A stretch of DNA of 34,485 nt, taken from Bradyrhizobium genosp. SA-3. Its GTDB lineage: Bacteria; Pseudomonadota; Alphaproteobacteria; Rhizobiales; Xanthobacteraceae. A program made the position numbers and the translations under genes. Shown here one piece after another: positions 7,941 through 15,618 of this stretch (position 1 is its first letter; the number at the start of each line of letters is the position of its first letter). Location of the stretch: contig NZ_PSRT01000088.1 in NCBI RefSeq assembly GCF_004212635.1, positions 1 to 34,485 of the forward strand, given 5' to 3'. Below the pieces are notes generated by a model. The model saw only the letters and a list, made by a program, of their open reading frames with translations, had not been told where the DNA came from and did no database searches.

Positions 7941-8636
7941 GTGGACATCTACACTATCATTTTCCTGGCGCTGGCGGTCTTTATCTTTCTGCGGCTGCGC
8001 AGCGTGCTGGGGCAGCGCACCGGCAGCGAACGGCCGCCGTTCGACCGCAATGCGCTCCAGGGTGCCCAGGACAAGAACGTCGTGACCATGCCGGGCAAGG
8101 TGATCGACCAGGCCCCGCTGGCGCCGACGGCCGAGCCGACTCCGCCCGCCGACCGCTGGAAGGGCCTGGCCGAGCCGGGCACCCCGCTCGCGCAGGGTCT
8201 CGACGCCATCGTCGACAAGGATTCCACTTTCGACCCGCGCCATTTCATCTCGGGTGCCCGCGGCGCCTATGAGATGATCGTGCTGGCCTTTGCCAATGGC
8301 GACCGCCGCGCGTTGCGCGACCTGTTGTCGACGGAGGTCTATGAGAGCTTCGACGCCGCGATCAAGGAGCGCGAGAAGAACGAGCAGAAGACCGAGACGC
8401 GTTTCGTCTCGATCGACAAGGCCGAGCTCGTCGGCGCCGAGCTGCGCGACCGCACCGCGCAGCTCGCCATACGCTTCGTCTCGCAGATGATCTCGGCCAC
8501 CCGCGACAAGGCCGGCAACATCGTCGACGGCAGCGCCGACACGGTCGCCGACATCACCGACATCTGGACTTTCGCCCGCGACACCTCCTCTCGCGATCCG
8601 AACTGGAAGCTGGTTGGCACCGGAAGCGCGAACTAA
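7941..8636 (+). CDS. Tim44/TimA-domain membrane-anchored protein
   Basis: The 231-residue protein begins with one hydrophobic segment (about 4-20, IYTIIFLALAVFIFLRLR), then a flexible proline-rich linker (about 35-75) and a C-terminal Tim44-like domain (about 85-228), recognisable by FISGARGAYEMIVLAFANGD, the charged EREKNEQKTETRFVSIDKAELVG and the late DIWTFAR. Alphaproteobacterial members are relatives of mitochondrial Tim44 (TimA) anchored at the inner membrane; their exact role is not established. It starts with GTG at 7941, with no strong ribosome binding site in view. mltA begins inside its last codons, so the two are probably co-transcribed; this order beside secB is conserved in Rhizobiales. 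Confidence 0.88.
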   Translation: MDIYTIIFLALAVFIFLRLRSVLGQRTGSERPPFDRNALQGAQDKNVVTMPGKVIDQAPLAPTAEPTPPADRWKGLAEPGTPLAQGLDAIVDKDSTFDPRHFISGARGAYEMIVLAFANGDRRALRDLLSTEVYESFDAAIKEREKNEQKTETRFVSIDKAELVGAELRDRTAQLAIRFVSQMISATRDKAGNIVDGSADTVADITDIWTFARDTSSRDPNWKLVGTGSAN

Positions 8637-10230
8637 GATATTTCTGAAGAACAGCGCGACGGCGCTTTGCGCAGGTGTCGTCGTGCTGTCGTCGTTTTCG
8701 CTCGGCGCTGAGGCGGCGCGGCGCCACTACCGCAGCCACCACCATCATCTCCCGACACTGCCTGCCGCCCCGCCGCGGGCCTTGCCCTATCCGCAGCTTC
8801 CCCTGCCGTTCGAGATTTCCGGCGCGCAATATCTGCCGCTGGCCTGGACGGACGTGAAGGGCTGGAGCGACGACAATCATCTCGCCGCCTACAAGACGTT
8901 CCGTGCGAGCTGCCGGTCGATCAACGCGCAGACCGGCGCATCCGAGCCGAAAGCCGAATCCAAAGCCGAATCCAAAGCACTTGGCGCCTCGCTGAGCGAG
9001 CCCTGCCGGGCCGCCAGATCGCTCGCGCTCACCGATGACGCCAAAGCCAAGACCTTCTTCGAGGAGAATTTTGCGCCGTTGCGCATCTCGCGCCTCGGCG
9101 AGCCCGACGGCTTCGTCACCGGCTATTACGAGCCCGTGCTGGAGGGATCACGCACGCAGACCGACGTCTACAACGTTCCGGTGTATCGCCGGCCGTCCAA
9201 CCTGTTCGTGCGCGGCTACAAGCAGGACTCGGTCAGCCTGCCCAACAAGGGCCCGGTCTATCGCAAGATCGGTCGCCGCAAGCTGGTGCCGTATTACGAC
9301 CGCGGCGAGATCGAGGACGGCAAGATCGCCGGCCGCGGGCTGGAGATCGCTTGGCTCAAGGACCCCACCGATCTCCTGTTCGCGCAGATCCAGGGCTCGG
9401 CGCGGATCAAATTCGACGACGGCGGCACGGTCCGGCTCAATTACGACGCCTATAACGGCTATCCCTACACGGCGGTCGGCCGCATCCTGATCGAGCGCGG
9501 CATCATTCCGAAGGAAGAGATGTCGATGCAGAAGATCAGGGAATGGATGACGCAGAATCCTGACGGAGCCAAGGAGCTGCGCCGCCAGAACCGCGCCTAC
9601 ATCTTCTTCCGCGAGGTCAATCTCTCCGACAAGGAGGAGGCGGTGGGCGCGCAGGGCATTCCGCTGACCGCCGGTCGCTCGATCGCGGTCGACAAGTCAC
9701 TGCATGTCTACGGCACGCCATTCTTCATCGAGGGCGAGCTGCCGATCGATTCCGAACGCGCCAAGACGCCGTTCCATCGGCTGATGATCGCGCAGGACAC
9801 CGGCTCTGCCATCATCGGACCTGCGCGCGCCGATCTTTATTTCGGCGCTGGCACGGAGGCCGGCCGCGTTTCCGGGCGGCTGCGCCATCCCATGCATTTC
9901 GTGATGCTGGTGCCGAAGAGCCTCGATCCCAGCATGCGCGGCGCGCGATTGCCGGTGCCTGACCCGCGCCCCTCGGAGAAGATCGCAAAGCTGTTTCCGC
10001 AGACCGATCCGGCCAAGGATCCGAACAACGCGACGGCTGCGGCGAAAGCTGCTGAGTCCGGCAAGCCTGAATCGGTGAAGGCTGGCGCGGCTTCGCCGGC
10101 CGTGCCACAAGCCAAGGACGCCACCGTTGCGGTGGCGAGCCCGGTGCCGCTGCCGGAGCCGCGTCCCAACATCAAGCCCGACCGCGAACAGCGCAAGCGC
10201 GTTTATCGTCGTTCCCACCCGCAGCAATGA
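8614..10230 (+). CDS. mltA: Membrane-bound/periplasmic lytic murein transglycosylase A
   Basis: MltA cleaves the MurNAc-GlcNAc bond of peptidoglycan to give 1,6-anhydro ends. The 538-residue product has a signal peptide (about 10-35, ending near GAEAA), then the MltA domain with FVTGYYEPVLEGS (about 167-179) and FAQIQGSARIKF (256-267), and a C-terminal 3D domain (about 355-435) with AQDTGSAIIGPARADLYFG; its aspartate near 406 probably corresponds to the catalytic one. There is no lipobox cysteine, so it is likely periplasmic rather than a lipoprotein. The only reasonable start is TTG 8614, 23 bases inside the Tim44 gene. A 12-bp duplication (8950-8973) encodes KAES repeats. The tail after about 450 is Ala/Pro/Lys-rich linker. 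Confidence 0.92.
   Translation: MAPEARTKIFLKNSATALCAGVVVLSSFSLGAEAARRHYRSHHHHLPTLPAAPPRALPYPQLPLPFEISGAQYLPLAWTDVKGWSDDNHLAAYKTFRASCRSINAQTGASEPKAESKAESKALGASLSEPCRAARSLALTDDAKAKTFFEENFAPLRISRLGEPDGFVTGYYEPVLEGSRTQTDVYNVPVYRRPSNLFVRGYKQDSVSLPNKGPVYRKIGRRKLVPYYDRGEIEDGKIAGRGLEIAWLKDPTDLLFAQIQGSARIKFDDGGTVRLNYDAYNGYPYTAVGRILIERGIIPKEEMSMQKIREWMTQNPDGAKELRRQNRAYIFFREVNLSDKEEAVGAQGIPLTAGRSIAVDKSLHVYGTPFFIEGELPIDSERAKTPFHRLMIAQDTGSAIIGPARADLYFGAGTEAGRVSGRLRHPMHFVMLVPKSLDPSMRGARLPVPDPRPSEKIAKLFPQTDPAKDPNNATAAAKAAESGKPESVKAGAASPAVPQAKDATVAVASPVPLPEPRPNIKPDREQRKRVYRRSHPQQ
8950..8978 (+). repeat. 12-bp tandem repeat within mltA
   Basis: AAAGCCGAATCC occurs twice in a row (8950-8973), followed by a partial third copy (AAAGC). 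It is in frame and encodes the KAES-KAES segment of a linker between the signal peptide and the MltA domain. It may vary in copy number between strains. Confidence 0.75.
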
Positions 10231-10817
10231 AGCGATCGTCCCGTCCGCCCGTGCTGGAGCCTCGCCCCTCGCCGCGTCGCCGCGCGCTGAGCGAGGAGGA
10301 GCGCGCGCTGTGGGACAATGTTGCAAAACAGGTCAAGCCGCTGAGGAAGTCTCGCGTGGCGAAGGCGCCGGCCGCACCGCGCAGTGAGCCATCACCGACG
10401 TTGCCGTCCGCAAGACCCACGGCGCCCGCAAGGTCGGTTGCCACTGCGCCGGTGCCGCGCGTCGCAAAGCCGTCCGTGCCGCCCTTGGCGCCGCTCGGCA
10501 AGCGCGAGCGCGCAAAGCTGTCGCGTGGGCGCCGCGAGATCGAAGCGCGGCTCGACCTGCATGGCATGACCCAGACGCGTGCCCATCGTGCGCTGACCGG
10601 CTTCCTGCACCGCGCCCATCACGACGGCCTGACCTTCGTCCTCGTCATCACCGGCAAGGGCCGCAGCGGCGGCGAAAGCGGCGTGCTCCGCCGCCAGGTG
10701 CCGGAATGGCTCAGCCTGCCGGAATTCCGTGCCTTCGTCGTCGGCTTCGAGGAGGCCCATATCGGGCACGGCGGCGAGGGTGCGCTGTATGTGCGGATTC
10801 GCCGGGCGAGAGGTTAG
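10227..10817 (+). CDS. Smr-domain protein (MutS2 C-terminal-like endonuclease family)
   Basis: The 196-residue protein has a basic, proline/alanine-rich, probably disordered N-terminal half (1-105) and a C-terminal Smr domain (about 107-193). The Smr signatures are LDLHGMT (109-115), the central FVLVITGKGRSG (137-148) and a late GEGALYVRIRR. Stand-alone Smr domains can nick DNA or RNA; the substrate here is unknown. The start codon overlaps the mltA stop codon as ATGA, so translation is likely coupled, and the trio Tim44-mltA-smr is conserved in Rhizobiales. A GC-rich hairpin at 10847-10870 lies downstream. Confidence 0.92.
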   Translation: MKRSSRPPVLEPRPSPRRRALSEEERALWDNVAKQVKPLRKSRVAKAPAAPRSEPSPTLPSARPTAPARSVATAPVPRVAKPSVPPLAPLGKRERAKLSRGRREIEARLDLHGMTQTRAHRALTGFLHRAHHDGLTFVLVITGKGRSGGESGVLRRQVPEWLSLPEFRAFVVGFEEAHIGHGGEGALYVRIRRARG

Positions 10818-10846
10818 GAAGTTTTAGCAGCGGCACGCTAGGTGTA

Positions 10847-10870
10847 CCCTCTCCCGCAAGCGGGAGAGGG
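10847..10870. terminator. GC-rich perfect hairpin between convergent genes
   Basis: CCCTCTCCCGC-AA-GCGGGAGAGGG has 11-bp perfect arms. It stands between the convergent smr-like gene and the membrane protein gene (ends 10904), so it could stop transcription from both sides, but there is no T-run. The same hairpin with a TT centre recurs at 14692-14715, so it is better regarded as a dispersed palindromic repeat that may double as a transcription barrier. Confidence 0.6.
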
Positions 10871-10903
10871 AGCGCACCGTCTCCGGAGTTGGGCGGAGTC
10901 GTC

Positions 10904-12046
10904 TCAGAACGGTCGGACGATTCCGACGCGCGGGATCAGCGTGAGGATCAGGCCGGGGATGTTCGTCTTTCGATCCTCGGCCGGAATCGGCGGCGTCTCG
11001 CGCGCGGCGGGAAGCATCTTCACCGCGTGCAGAATCAGGAACATGCAGACCGCCCAGTTCGAGATCCAGCGCGAATAGTCGAACACCATCGCGAACATGA
11101 CGAGATAGGCGAGGCTGACGCCGATCACCGCCGCGAGGACGAGGCGCCGGTGCATATCCTTCGCGAGCGCGTCGATCAGGCTCGCAAGATAGCGCCACAA
11201 CGGCGAGTGCAGCCAGATCAGTAGCGCAAACACGGGCACGCCGAGAATATTGTGCGGCAGCCGGCCCCAGGTGTCGGCAACCTCCTTCGCCAGCGGCTGA
11301 TACCAGATGTAGCTGAACTGCAGCAGATCAGTGCGGGATGGATCGGCCATCCGGCTCTTGAGATATGCGGCGAAATCCGCTTCCGGGATCGGCATCGTTC
11401 CCAGAAACTGCGCCGCGAAGAACAGCGCGGAGACGATGGCAAAAGCGGCGACACCGAACGCAATGTTGGTGCGATTGCAGCCGCAAGCCAGATAATGCCT
11501 GATCACGACGATGGTGATGATCGTCGGCACATACATCAGGAGATGAATGTGATGGATCAACACGAGCACGATCGAGAACAGCGCAGCCGTCGCCACGAAG
11601 AGCAGCGAGCCCGCCGGCATCAGCAAGAGGACGATCGCCAGCGCGCAGCCATAGATGTCGAAATGGCCGAGCGTATGCATGAAGTTCTTGAGGAAGAACG
11701 GCGAGCCCACGGTGAAGACGAACAGCGGCAGCGTCTTCGCGGTGAAGCCGAACGTCTTCTGGAACAGCCTTGCGTACAGCCCCAGCGTCGCCAGCCACGT
11801 CACGCCGCCGAGCGCGAACACCAGCCATACCGGCACCTTCGCCGTGAACAGCGCGACGATCGCCCCGATCAGCGCGCGCTTGATGAAGCCGAAATGGTAG
11901 TCGACGAGGAGGTGGATGTAGGGGACGTAAGGCGGCAGCTGGATCTTGTGAACGAACACGCCGACGAGGACGGCGGCGTTGATCGCGAGCAGCAGACGCC
12001 AGGGGTTTTGCCAGAGGCTAGCGGGCATTTGGTACTTGCCGCGCAT
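10904..12046 (-). CDS. Multi-pass membrane protein of unknown function
   Basis: I do not recognise this 380-residue protein. It has about eight to nine hydrophobic segments, the first at residues 15-29 (LLLAINAAVLVGVFV), and ends in a soluble basic tail. A notable soluble-loop motif after the first segment is DYHFGFIKRALIG, near residue 48, followed by membrane segments rich in Leu/Val/Phe; this pattern recalls polytopic glycosyltransferase-like or polymerase-like membrane proteins, but I cannot assign a family. I chose ATG 12046, preceded by GGAG five bases upstream; the frame stays open to 12190, but that extension is a translated copy of the palindromic repeat 12058-12179. ATG 12028 is an alternative. 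Confidence 0.7.
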   Translation of the reverse strand: MRGKYQMPASLWQNPWRLLLAINAAVLVGVFVHKIQLPPYVPYIHLLVDYHFGFIKRALIGAIVALFTAKVPVWLVFALGGVTWLATLGLYARLFQKTFGFTAKTLPLFVFTVGSPFFLKNFMHTLGHFDIYGCALAIVLLLMPAGSLLFVATAALFSIVLVLIHHIHLLMYVPTIITIVVIRHYLACGCNRTNIAFGVAAFAIVSALFFAAQFLGTMPIPEADFAAYLKSRMADPSRTDLLQFSYIWYQPLAKEVADTWGRLPHNILGVPVFALLIWLHSPLWRYLASLIDALAKDMHRRLVLAAVIGVSLAYLVMFAMVFDYSRWISNWAVCMFLILHAVKMLPAARETPPIPAEDRKTNIPGLILTLIPRVGIVRPF

Positions 12047-12057
12047 AAAACTCCGTT

Positions 12058-12179
12058 GTCGTCCCGGCGAAGGCCGGGACCCATAACCACGAATGTATGT
12101 CTTGAGCCAACGCTGGAGCCGCTGTCTTTGCCAACAAGGAATGCTGGTGGTTATGGGTCCCGGCCTTCGCCGGGACGAC
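12058..12179. repeat. Palindromic element with 33-bp perfect inverted arms
   Basis: The left arm (12058-12090) and right arm (12147-12179) are perfect reverse complements over 33 bp, separated by 56 bp. Each arm is itself a hairpin, GTCCCGGC-GAA-GGCCGGGAC. A related copy lies at 31488-31632. I recognise the arm as a dispersed repeat common in Bradyrhizobium-type genomes. No transposase is encoded, so it is REP/BIME-like. It lies between the hslU stop and the start of the membrane protein gene. Confidence 0.9.
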
Positions 12180-12208
12180 GGCCGAATCAATAGCGCGGGC
12201 TTGGCGAA

Positions 12209-13513
12209 TTACAAAATAAACCGGCTCAGATCGGCATTCTTGGCCAAATCTCCGACGTGCTTCTGCACGTAGTCGGCATCGACCCGGACGGTCTCACCAT
12301 TGCGATCGGGGGCGGTGAAGGAGATCTCGTCCAGCACCCGCTCCATCACGGTCTGGAGCCGCCGCGCGCCGATGTTCTCGACGGCGGAATTAACGGCCAC
12401 TGCGACGTCGGCCAGCGCATCGACCGCGCCATCGGTGATGTCGAGCGTCACGCCCTCAGTCTGCATCAAGGCGACATATTGCTTGATCAGCGAGGCTTCG
12501 GGCTCGGTCAGGATGCGGCGCATGTCGTCGCGGGTCAGCGCCTGCAATTCAACGCGGATCGGCAGGCGGCCTTGCAATTCCGGCAACAGGTCCGATGGCT
12601 TTGCGACGTGGAAGGCGCCGGAGGCGATGAACAGGATGTGGTCGGTCTTGACCGTGCCGTGCTTGGTCGAGACCGAGGTGCCCTCGATCAGCGGCAAGAG
12701 ATCGCGCTGCACGCCCTCGCGCGAGACATCGCCGCCGACGCGGCCGTCGCGGGCGCAGATCTTGTCGATCTCGTCCAGGAACACGATGCCGTTGTTCTCG
12801 ACGGCGCTGATCGCTTCCAGCGTGAGCTGTTCGGTGTCCAAGAGCTTGTCGGATTCCTCGTTGACGAGAATCTCGTGCGAGCCTTCGACGGTCAGCCGTC
12901 GCGTCTTGCTGCGGCCGCCCAGCTTGCCGAAGATGTCGCCGATCGAGATCGCGCCCATCTGCGCGCCCGGCATGCCGGGGATCTCGAACATCGGCAGGCC
13001 GCCGCCGGACGACTGCGTCTCGATCTCGATTTCTTTGTCGTTGAGCTCGCCGGCGCGCAACTTCTTGCGGAAGGATTCGCGGGTCGCGGAAGAGGCATTG
13101 GCGCCGACCAGCGCATCGAGCACGCGCTCCTCGGCCGCGAGCTGCGCCCGCGCCTGCACGTCCTTGCGCTTGCGTTCACGCACCTGGGCGATCGCGACCT
13201 CGACGAGATCGCGCACGATCTGCTCGACGTCGCGGCCGACATAGCCGACCTCGGTGAACTTGGTCGCTTCCACCTTCAGGAACGGCGCATTTGCGAGCTT
13301 GGCGAGCCGTCGCGCGATCTCGGTCTTGCCGACGCCGGTGGGGCCAATCATCAGGATGTTCTTCGGCAGCACCTCCTCGCGCAAGGAGCCTTCGAGCTGC
13401 TGCCGCCGCCAGCGGTTGCGCAGCGCGATCGAGACGGCGCGCTTGGCGTCGGCCTGGCCGACGATGAAACGATCGAGTTCGGATACGATTTCACGGGGGG
13501 AGAAGTCTGTCAT
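12209..13513 (-). CDS. hslU: ATP-dependent protease ATPase subunit HslU (ClpY)
   Basis: HslU is the hexameric AAA+ unfoldase that feeds substrates to the HslV peptidase. The 434-residue protein shows the N-terminal PREIVSELDRFIVGQ signature, Walker A GPTGVGKT (57-64), the extended I domain (about 110-240), Walker B IVFLDEID with the sensor residues following, and the C-terminal DLSRFIL that docks into HslV. The ATG at 13513 has AAGGTG just upstream. Unlike in many bacteria, it is not directly next to hslV; two other leftward genes lie between them. hslV, the acetyltransferase, UPF0314 and hslU may still be one transcription unit, since all run the same way with small gaps. Confidence 0.97.
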   Translation of the reverse strand: MTDFSPREIVSELDRFIVGQADAKRAVSIALRNRWRRQQLEGSLREEVLPKNILMIGPTGVGKTEIARRLAKLANAPFLKVEATKFTEVGYVGRDVEQIVRDLVEVAIAQVRERKRKDVQARAQLAAEERVLDALVGANASSATRESFRKKLRAGELNDKEIEIETQSSGGGLPMFEIPGMPGAQMGAISIGDIFGKLGGRSKTRRLTVEGSHEILVNEESDKLLDTEQLTLEAISAVENNGIVFLDEIDKICARDGRVGGDVSREGVQRDLLPLIEGTSVSTKHGTVKTDHILFIASGAFHVAKPSDLLPELQGRLPIRVELQALTRDDMRRILTEPEASLIKQYVALMQTEGVTLDITDGAVDALADVAVAVNSAVENIGARRLQTVMERVLDEISFTAPDRNGETVRVDADYVQKHVGDLAKNADLSRFIL

Positions 13514-13566
13514 GGCACCTTAGCTAGGGTCAGATGCGGGCTGGGACAAGCCGCTTTTTTCGGCCA

Positions 13567-14184
13567 TCAGATGATCGGTGGACCGGATTGCCATTGCTTC
13601 ACGGCGTCGAGCGGATGGATCAGCATCAGGATATTGAGTGTCAGATTGTCGCGAATGTGGAGCGCCAGCATGATTTCGAAGGCGAGCCCGACCAGAATGG
13701 TTACGGACACCGGCAGCGCACGGGCAACGAGGAACCCCAGCACCATGAAGACCGTGTCCGAGACCGAGTTGACGATGCTGTCGCCGTAATAGTCCAGAGA
13801 GATCGTGCCGGCGCGGTAGCGTTCGATGATGAACGGCGAGTTCTCGACGATCTCCCAGGCGCCTTCGATCAGCATGGCGATGATCAGCCGCGCCGGCCAT
13901 GACAACGGCAGCGAGGGCAGTCGCGCGAACAGCAGCCAGGTCAAACCGTAGAACAGGAAGCCGTGCAGGACGTGGGAGAAACTGTACCAGTCGGCGATCT
14001 GCTGGGAATTCTCCGAGCTGTTCACCACGCCATGCCACAGCTTCACATAGCCGCAGGTGCAGATCGGCACGCGTCCCACCGCGAACAGGATCGAGGCTTG
14101 CAGCGCCAGCAGCAACAGCGCGATACCGACCCAGGCGAGCGGCGGTACCGCGATCCTGCTCTGCTGCGTGCTCGTCAGCGTCAC
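13567..14184 (-). CDS. UPF0314 (DUF2585) membrane protein
   Basis: The 205-residue product has about four to five hydrophobic segments (near 17-36, 73-85, 98-108, 140-154 and 158-172) and the distinctive conserved loop WHGVVNSSENSQQIADWYSF followed by SHVLHGFLFYGL, which I recognise from the UPF0314/DUF2585 family found mainly in Rhizobiales. Later conserved stretches are IEGAWEIVENSPFIIERYR and DYYGDSIVNSVSD. The biochemical function is unknown. The start is GTG 14184, which overlaps the stop codon of the upstream acetyltransferase (GTGA), so translation is probably coupled. It sits between hslU and hslV, a placement I have seen in related genomes. Confidence 0.82.
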   Translation of the reverse strand: MTLTSTQQSRIAVPPLAWVGIALLLLALQASILFAVGRVPICTCGYVKLWHGVVNSSENSQQIADWYSFSHVLHGFLFYGLTWLLFARLPSLPLSWPARLIIAMLIEGAWEIVENSPFIIERYRAGTISLDYYGDSIVNSVSDTVFMVLGFLVARALPVSVTILVGLAFEIMLALHIRDNLTLNILMLIHPLDAVKQWQSGPPII

Positions 14185-14666
14185 GTTTCACGCACCATCA
14201 ACAGCGCCGGTCCGTCCGGCGTCTCGACCATGCGGTCGCGGACGAACCCAGCCTTCTCATAGGCGAGTATCGCGCGCGCGTTGAGCGGATCAGGATCGGT
14301 GACGATCCGCGGCACGCCGTTCCGCAGCAGCGCCTCGACGAATTGGCGAATGAGCGCCGAGCCATGGCCACACGCGATCATGTCGCTTTCGCCGATGAAC
14401 TGGTCGATCCCACGCGTGCCCTCCGGTTGCGGCCCGAAGCCCGTATTCCAGGCGGTCAGGCGATAACACTGAAGATAGCCGAAGCGGCTGTTGCCGGCCA
14501 ACACGATCAACTGGTCCATTGCGGGTTCAGTGAGGTCGCCGCTGACCAGCGCAAGCTGCTCGTCCGGATCGCCCCACCATTCCCGCACATGTGCCTCGTC
14601 CAGCCACCGCCGGATCAGCGGCAAATCGGCCGCGGTCATCGGGCGGAAGATGTAGGTGGCGTTCAT
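14181..14666 (-). CDS. GNAT family N-acetyltransferase (AAC(6')-like)
   Basis: The 161-residue protein belongs to the GNAT fold. It starts with YIFRPMTAADLPLIRRWLDEAHVREWWGDPD, typical of the subgroup related to aminoglycoside 6'-N-acetyltransferases, and has the acetyl-CoA-binding region around DMIACGHGSALIRQFVEALL and the late DPDPLNARAILAYEKAGF. Whether it modifies an antibiotic, a siderophore precursor or a protein cannot be told from sequence. I chose ATG 14666; an in-frame GTG at 14690 would add eight residues and would use the GGGAGAGGGA of the adjacent repeat as ribosome binding site. It overlaps the UPF0314 gene by four bases. Confidence 0.85.
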   Translation of the reverse strand: MNATYIFRPMTAADLPLIRRWLDEAHVREWWGDPDEQLALVSGDLTEPAMDQLIVLAGNSRFGYLQCYRLTAWNTGFGPQPEGTRGIDQFIGESDMIACGHGSALIRQFVEALLRNGVPRIVTDPDPLNARAILAYEKAGFVRDRMVETPDGPALLMVRET

Positions 14667-14691
14667 GTCGCGGCTACGATGGTGCTCCACT

Positions 14692-14830
14692 CCCTCTCCC
14701 GCTTGCGGGAGAGGGCTGGGGAGAGGTGTCTCCGCAATGGGACAGCCCCCAAGAGGAGAGAGCCCCCACCCGGCGCTTCGCGCCGACCTCCCCCGCAGGC
14801 AGGCGGGAGAGGTTGCACCGAGTTCGGAGC
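14692..14830. repeat. Composite palindromic repeat between GNAT gene and hslV
   Basis: The stretch holds three hairpins in a row: CCCTCTCCCGC-TT-GCGGGAGAGGG (14692-14715), CGGCGC-TTC-GCGCCG (14771-14785) and an imperfect CTCCCCCGC / GCGGGAGAG (about 14788-14812). The first is nearly identical to the hairpin at 10847-10870. The whole resembles a dispersed intergenic repeat of Bradyrhizobium-type genomes. It fills the gap between the GNAT gene start and the hslV stop and may attenuate read-through from hslV. Confidence 0.7.
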
Positions 14831-14844
14831 TGCTGTTTCAGGCC

Positions 14845-15405
14845 CTACCCTGTCGCCAGGCTCTCGATCGTCACATTCCGGTTGGTGTAGACGCAGATGT
14901 CGGCGGCGATGTCGAGGGAGCGGCGGACGATGGTCTCGGCATCCTTGTCGGTATCGAGCAGGGCGCGGGCCGCGGCGAGCGCATAATTGCCGCCAGAGCC
15001 GATCGCCATCACGCCGGCCTCGGGCTCGAGCACGTCCCCGGTGCCGGTCAGCACCAGGGAGACGTCCTTGTCGGCCACGATCATCATGGCCTCCAGCCGC
15101 CGCAGATAGCGGTCGGTGCGCCAGTCCTTGGCCAGTTCGACCGCAGCGCGGGTCAGCTGCCCCGGATATTGCTCGAGCTTGCTCTCCAGCCGCTCGAAGA
15201 GCGTGAAGGCGTCGGCGGTGGCGCCGGCAAAGCCGCCGATGACGTCGCCCTTGCCGAGCTTGCGGACCTTCTTGGCGTTGGACTTGATCACGGTCTGGCC
15301 GATCGAGACCTGTCCGTCGCCGCCGACCACCACCTTGCCGCCCTTGCGGACCGTCAAAATCGTGGTGCCGTGCCAGCCCGGCGAGCTGTTCTGGGAAACC
15401 TGCAT
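14845..15405 (-). CDS. hslV: ATP-dependent protease peptidase subunit HslV (ClpQ)
   Basis: HslV is the proteasome-like threonine peptidase of the HslUV complex. From ATG 15405 the product has 186 residues. Processing before Thr14 in GTTILTVRK would expose the N-terminal catalytic threonine, leaving a 13-residue propeptide; the E. coli protein removes only Met, while alphaproteobacterial forms often carry such an extension. Other conserved parts are GGDGQVSIG, GFAGATADAFTLFER and SGGNYALAAARAL. GAGGAT lies six bases before the start; an upstream frame to 15477 is rejected. It is divergent from hisB, with about 210 bp between them for both promoters. Confidence 0.96.
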   Translation of the reverse strand: MQVSQNSSPGWHGTTILTVRKGGKVVVGGDGQVSIGQTVIKSNAKKVRKLGKGDVIGGFAGATADAFTLFERLESKLEQYPGQLTRAAVELAKDWRTDRYLRRLEAMMIVADKDVSLVLTGTGDVLEPEAGVMAIGSGGNYALAAARALLDTDKDAETIVRRSLDIAADICVYTNRNVTIESLATG

Positions 15406-15618
15406 GAATGATCCTCGTTGTCGGGCCTGATTTAGGCGGTCGGGGCCAAGGGGACAACAGGCGGACAACCGGCGCACAACGGGGCCGCTCCGGGCCTAAT
15501 TCGCTCACCATAGGCAGAAGTAGAGGCCGGACCAGCCGTTCCCGCAGTAGCGAAGGCGTCATTTGGCTGTTAAAAGACCGGCGTTTTCGGCCCCGAACTA
15601 GGATGAAAGCTAGTTTTG

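Noticed and set aside
11252..12193. 313-codon plus-strand frame
   Set aside because: It is antisense to the membrane protein and runs into the palindromic repeat; composition is that of a shadow.
12257..13789. 510-codon plus-strand frame
   Set aside because: It is antisense to hslU, whose motifs are all intact.
14181..14196. Possible second parS at TCACGTTTCACGCACC, and another at CGTTTCACGATCCACG (19053)
   Set aside because: Each contains only a half-site (GTTTCACG) and is not palindromic; both lie within or at the edge of coding sequence.
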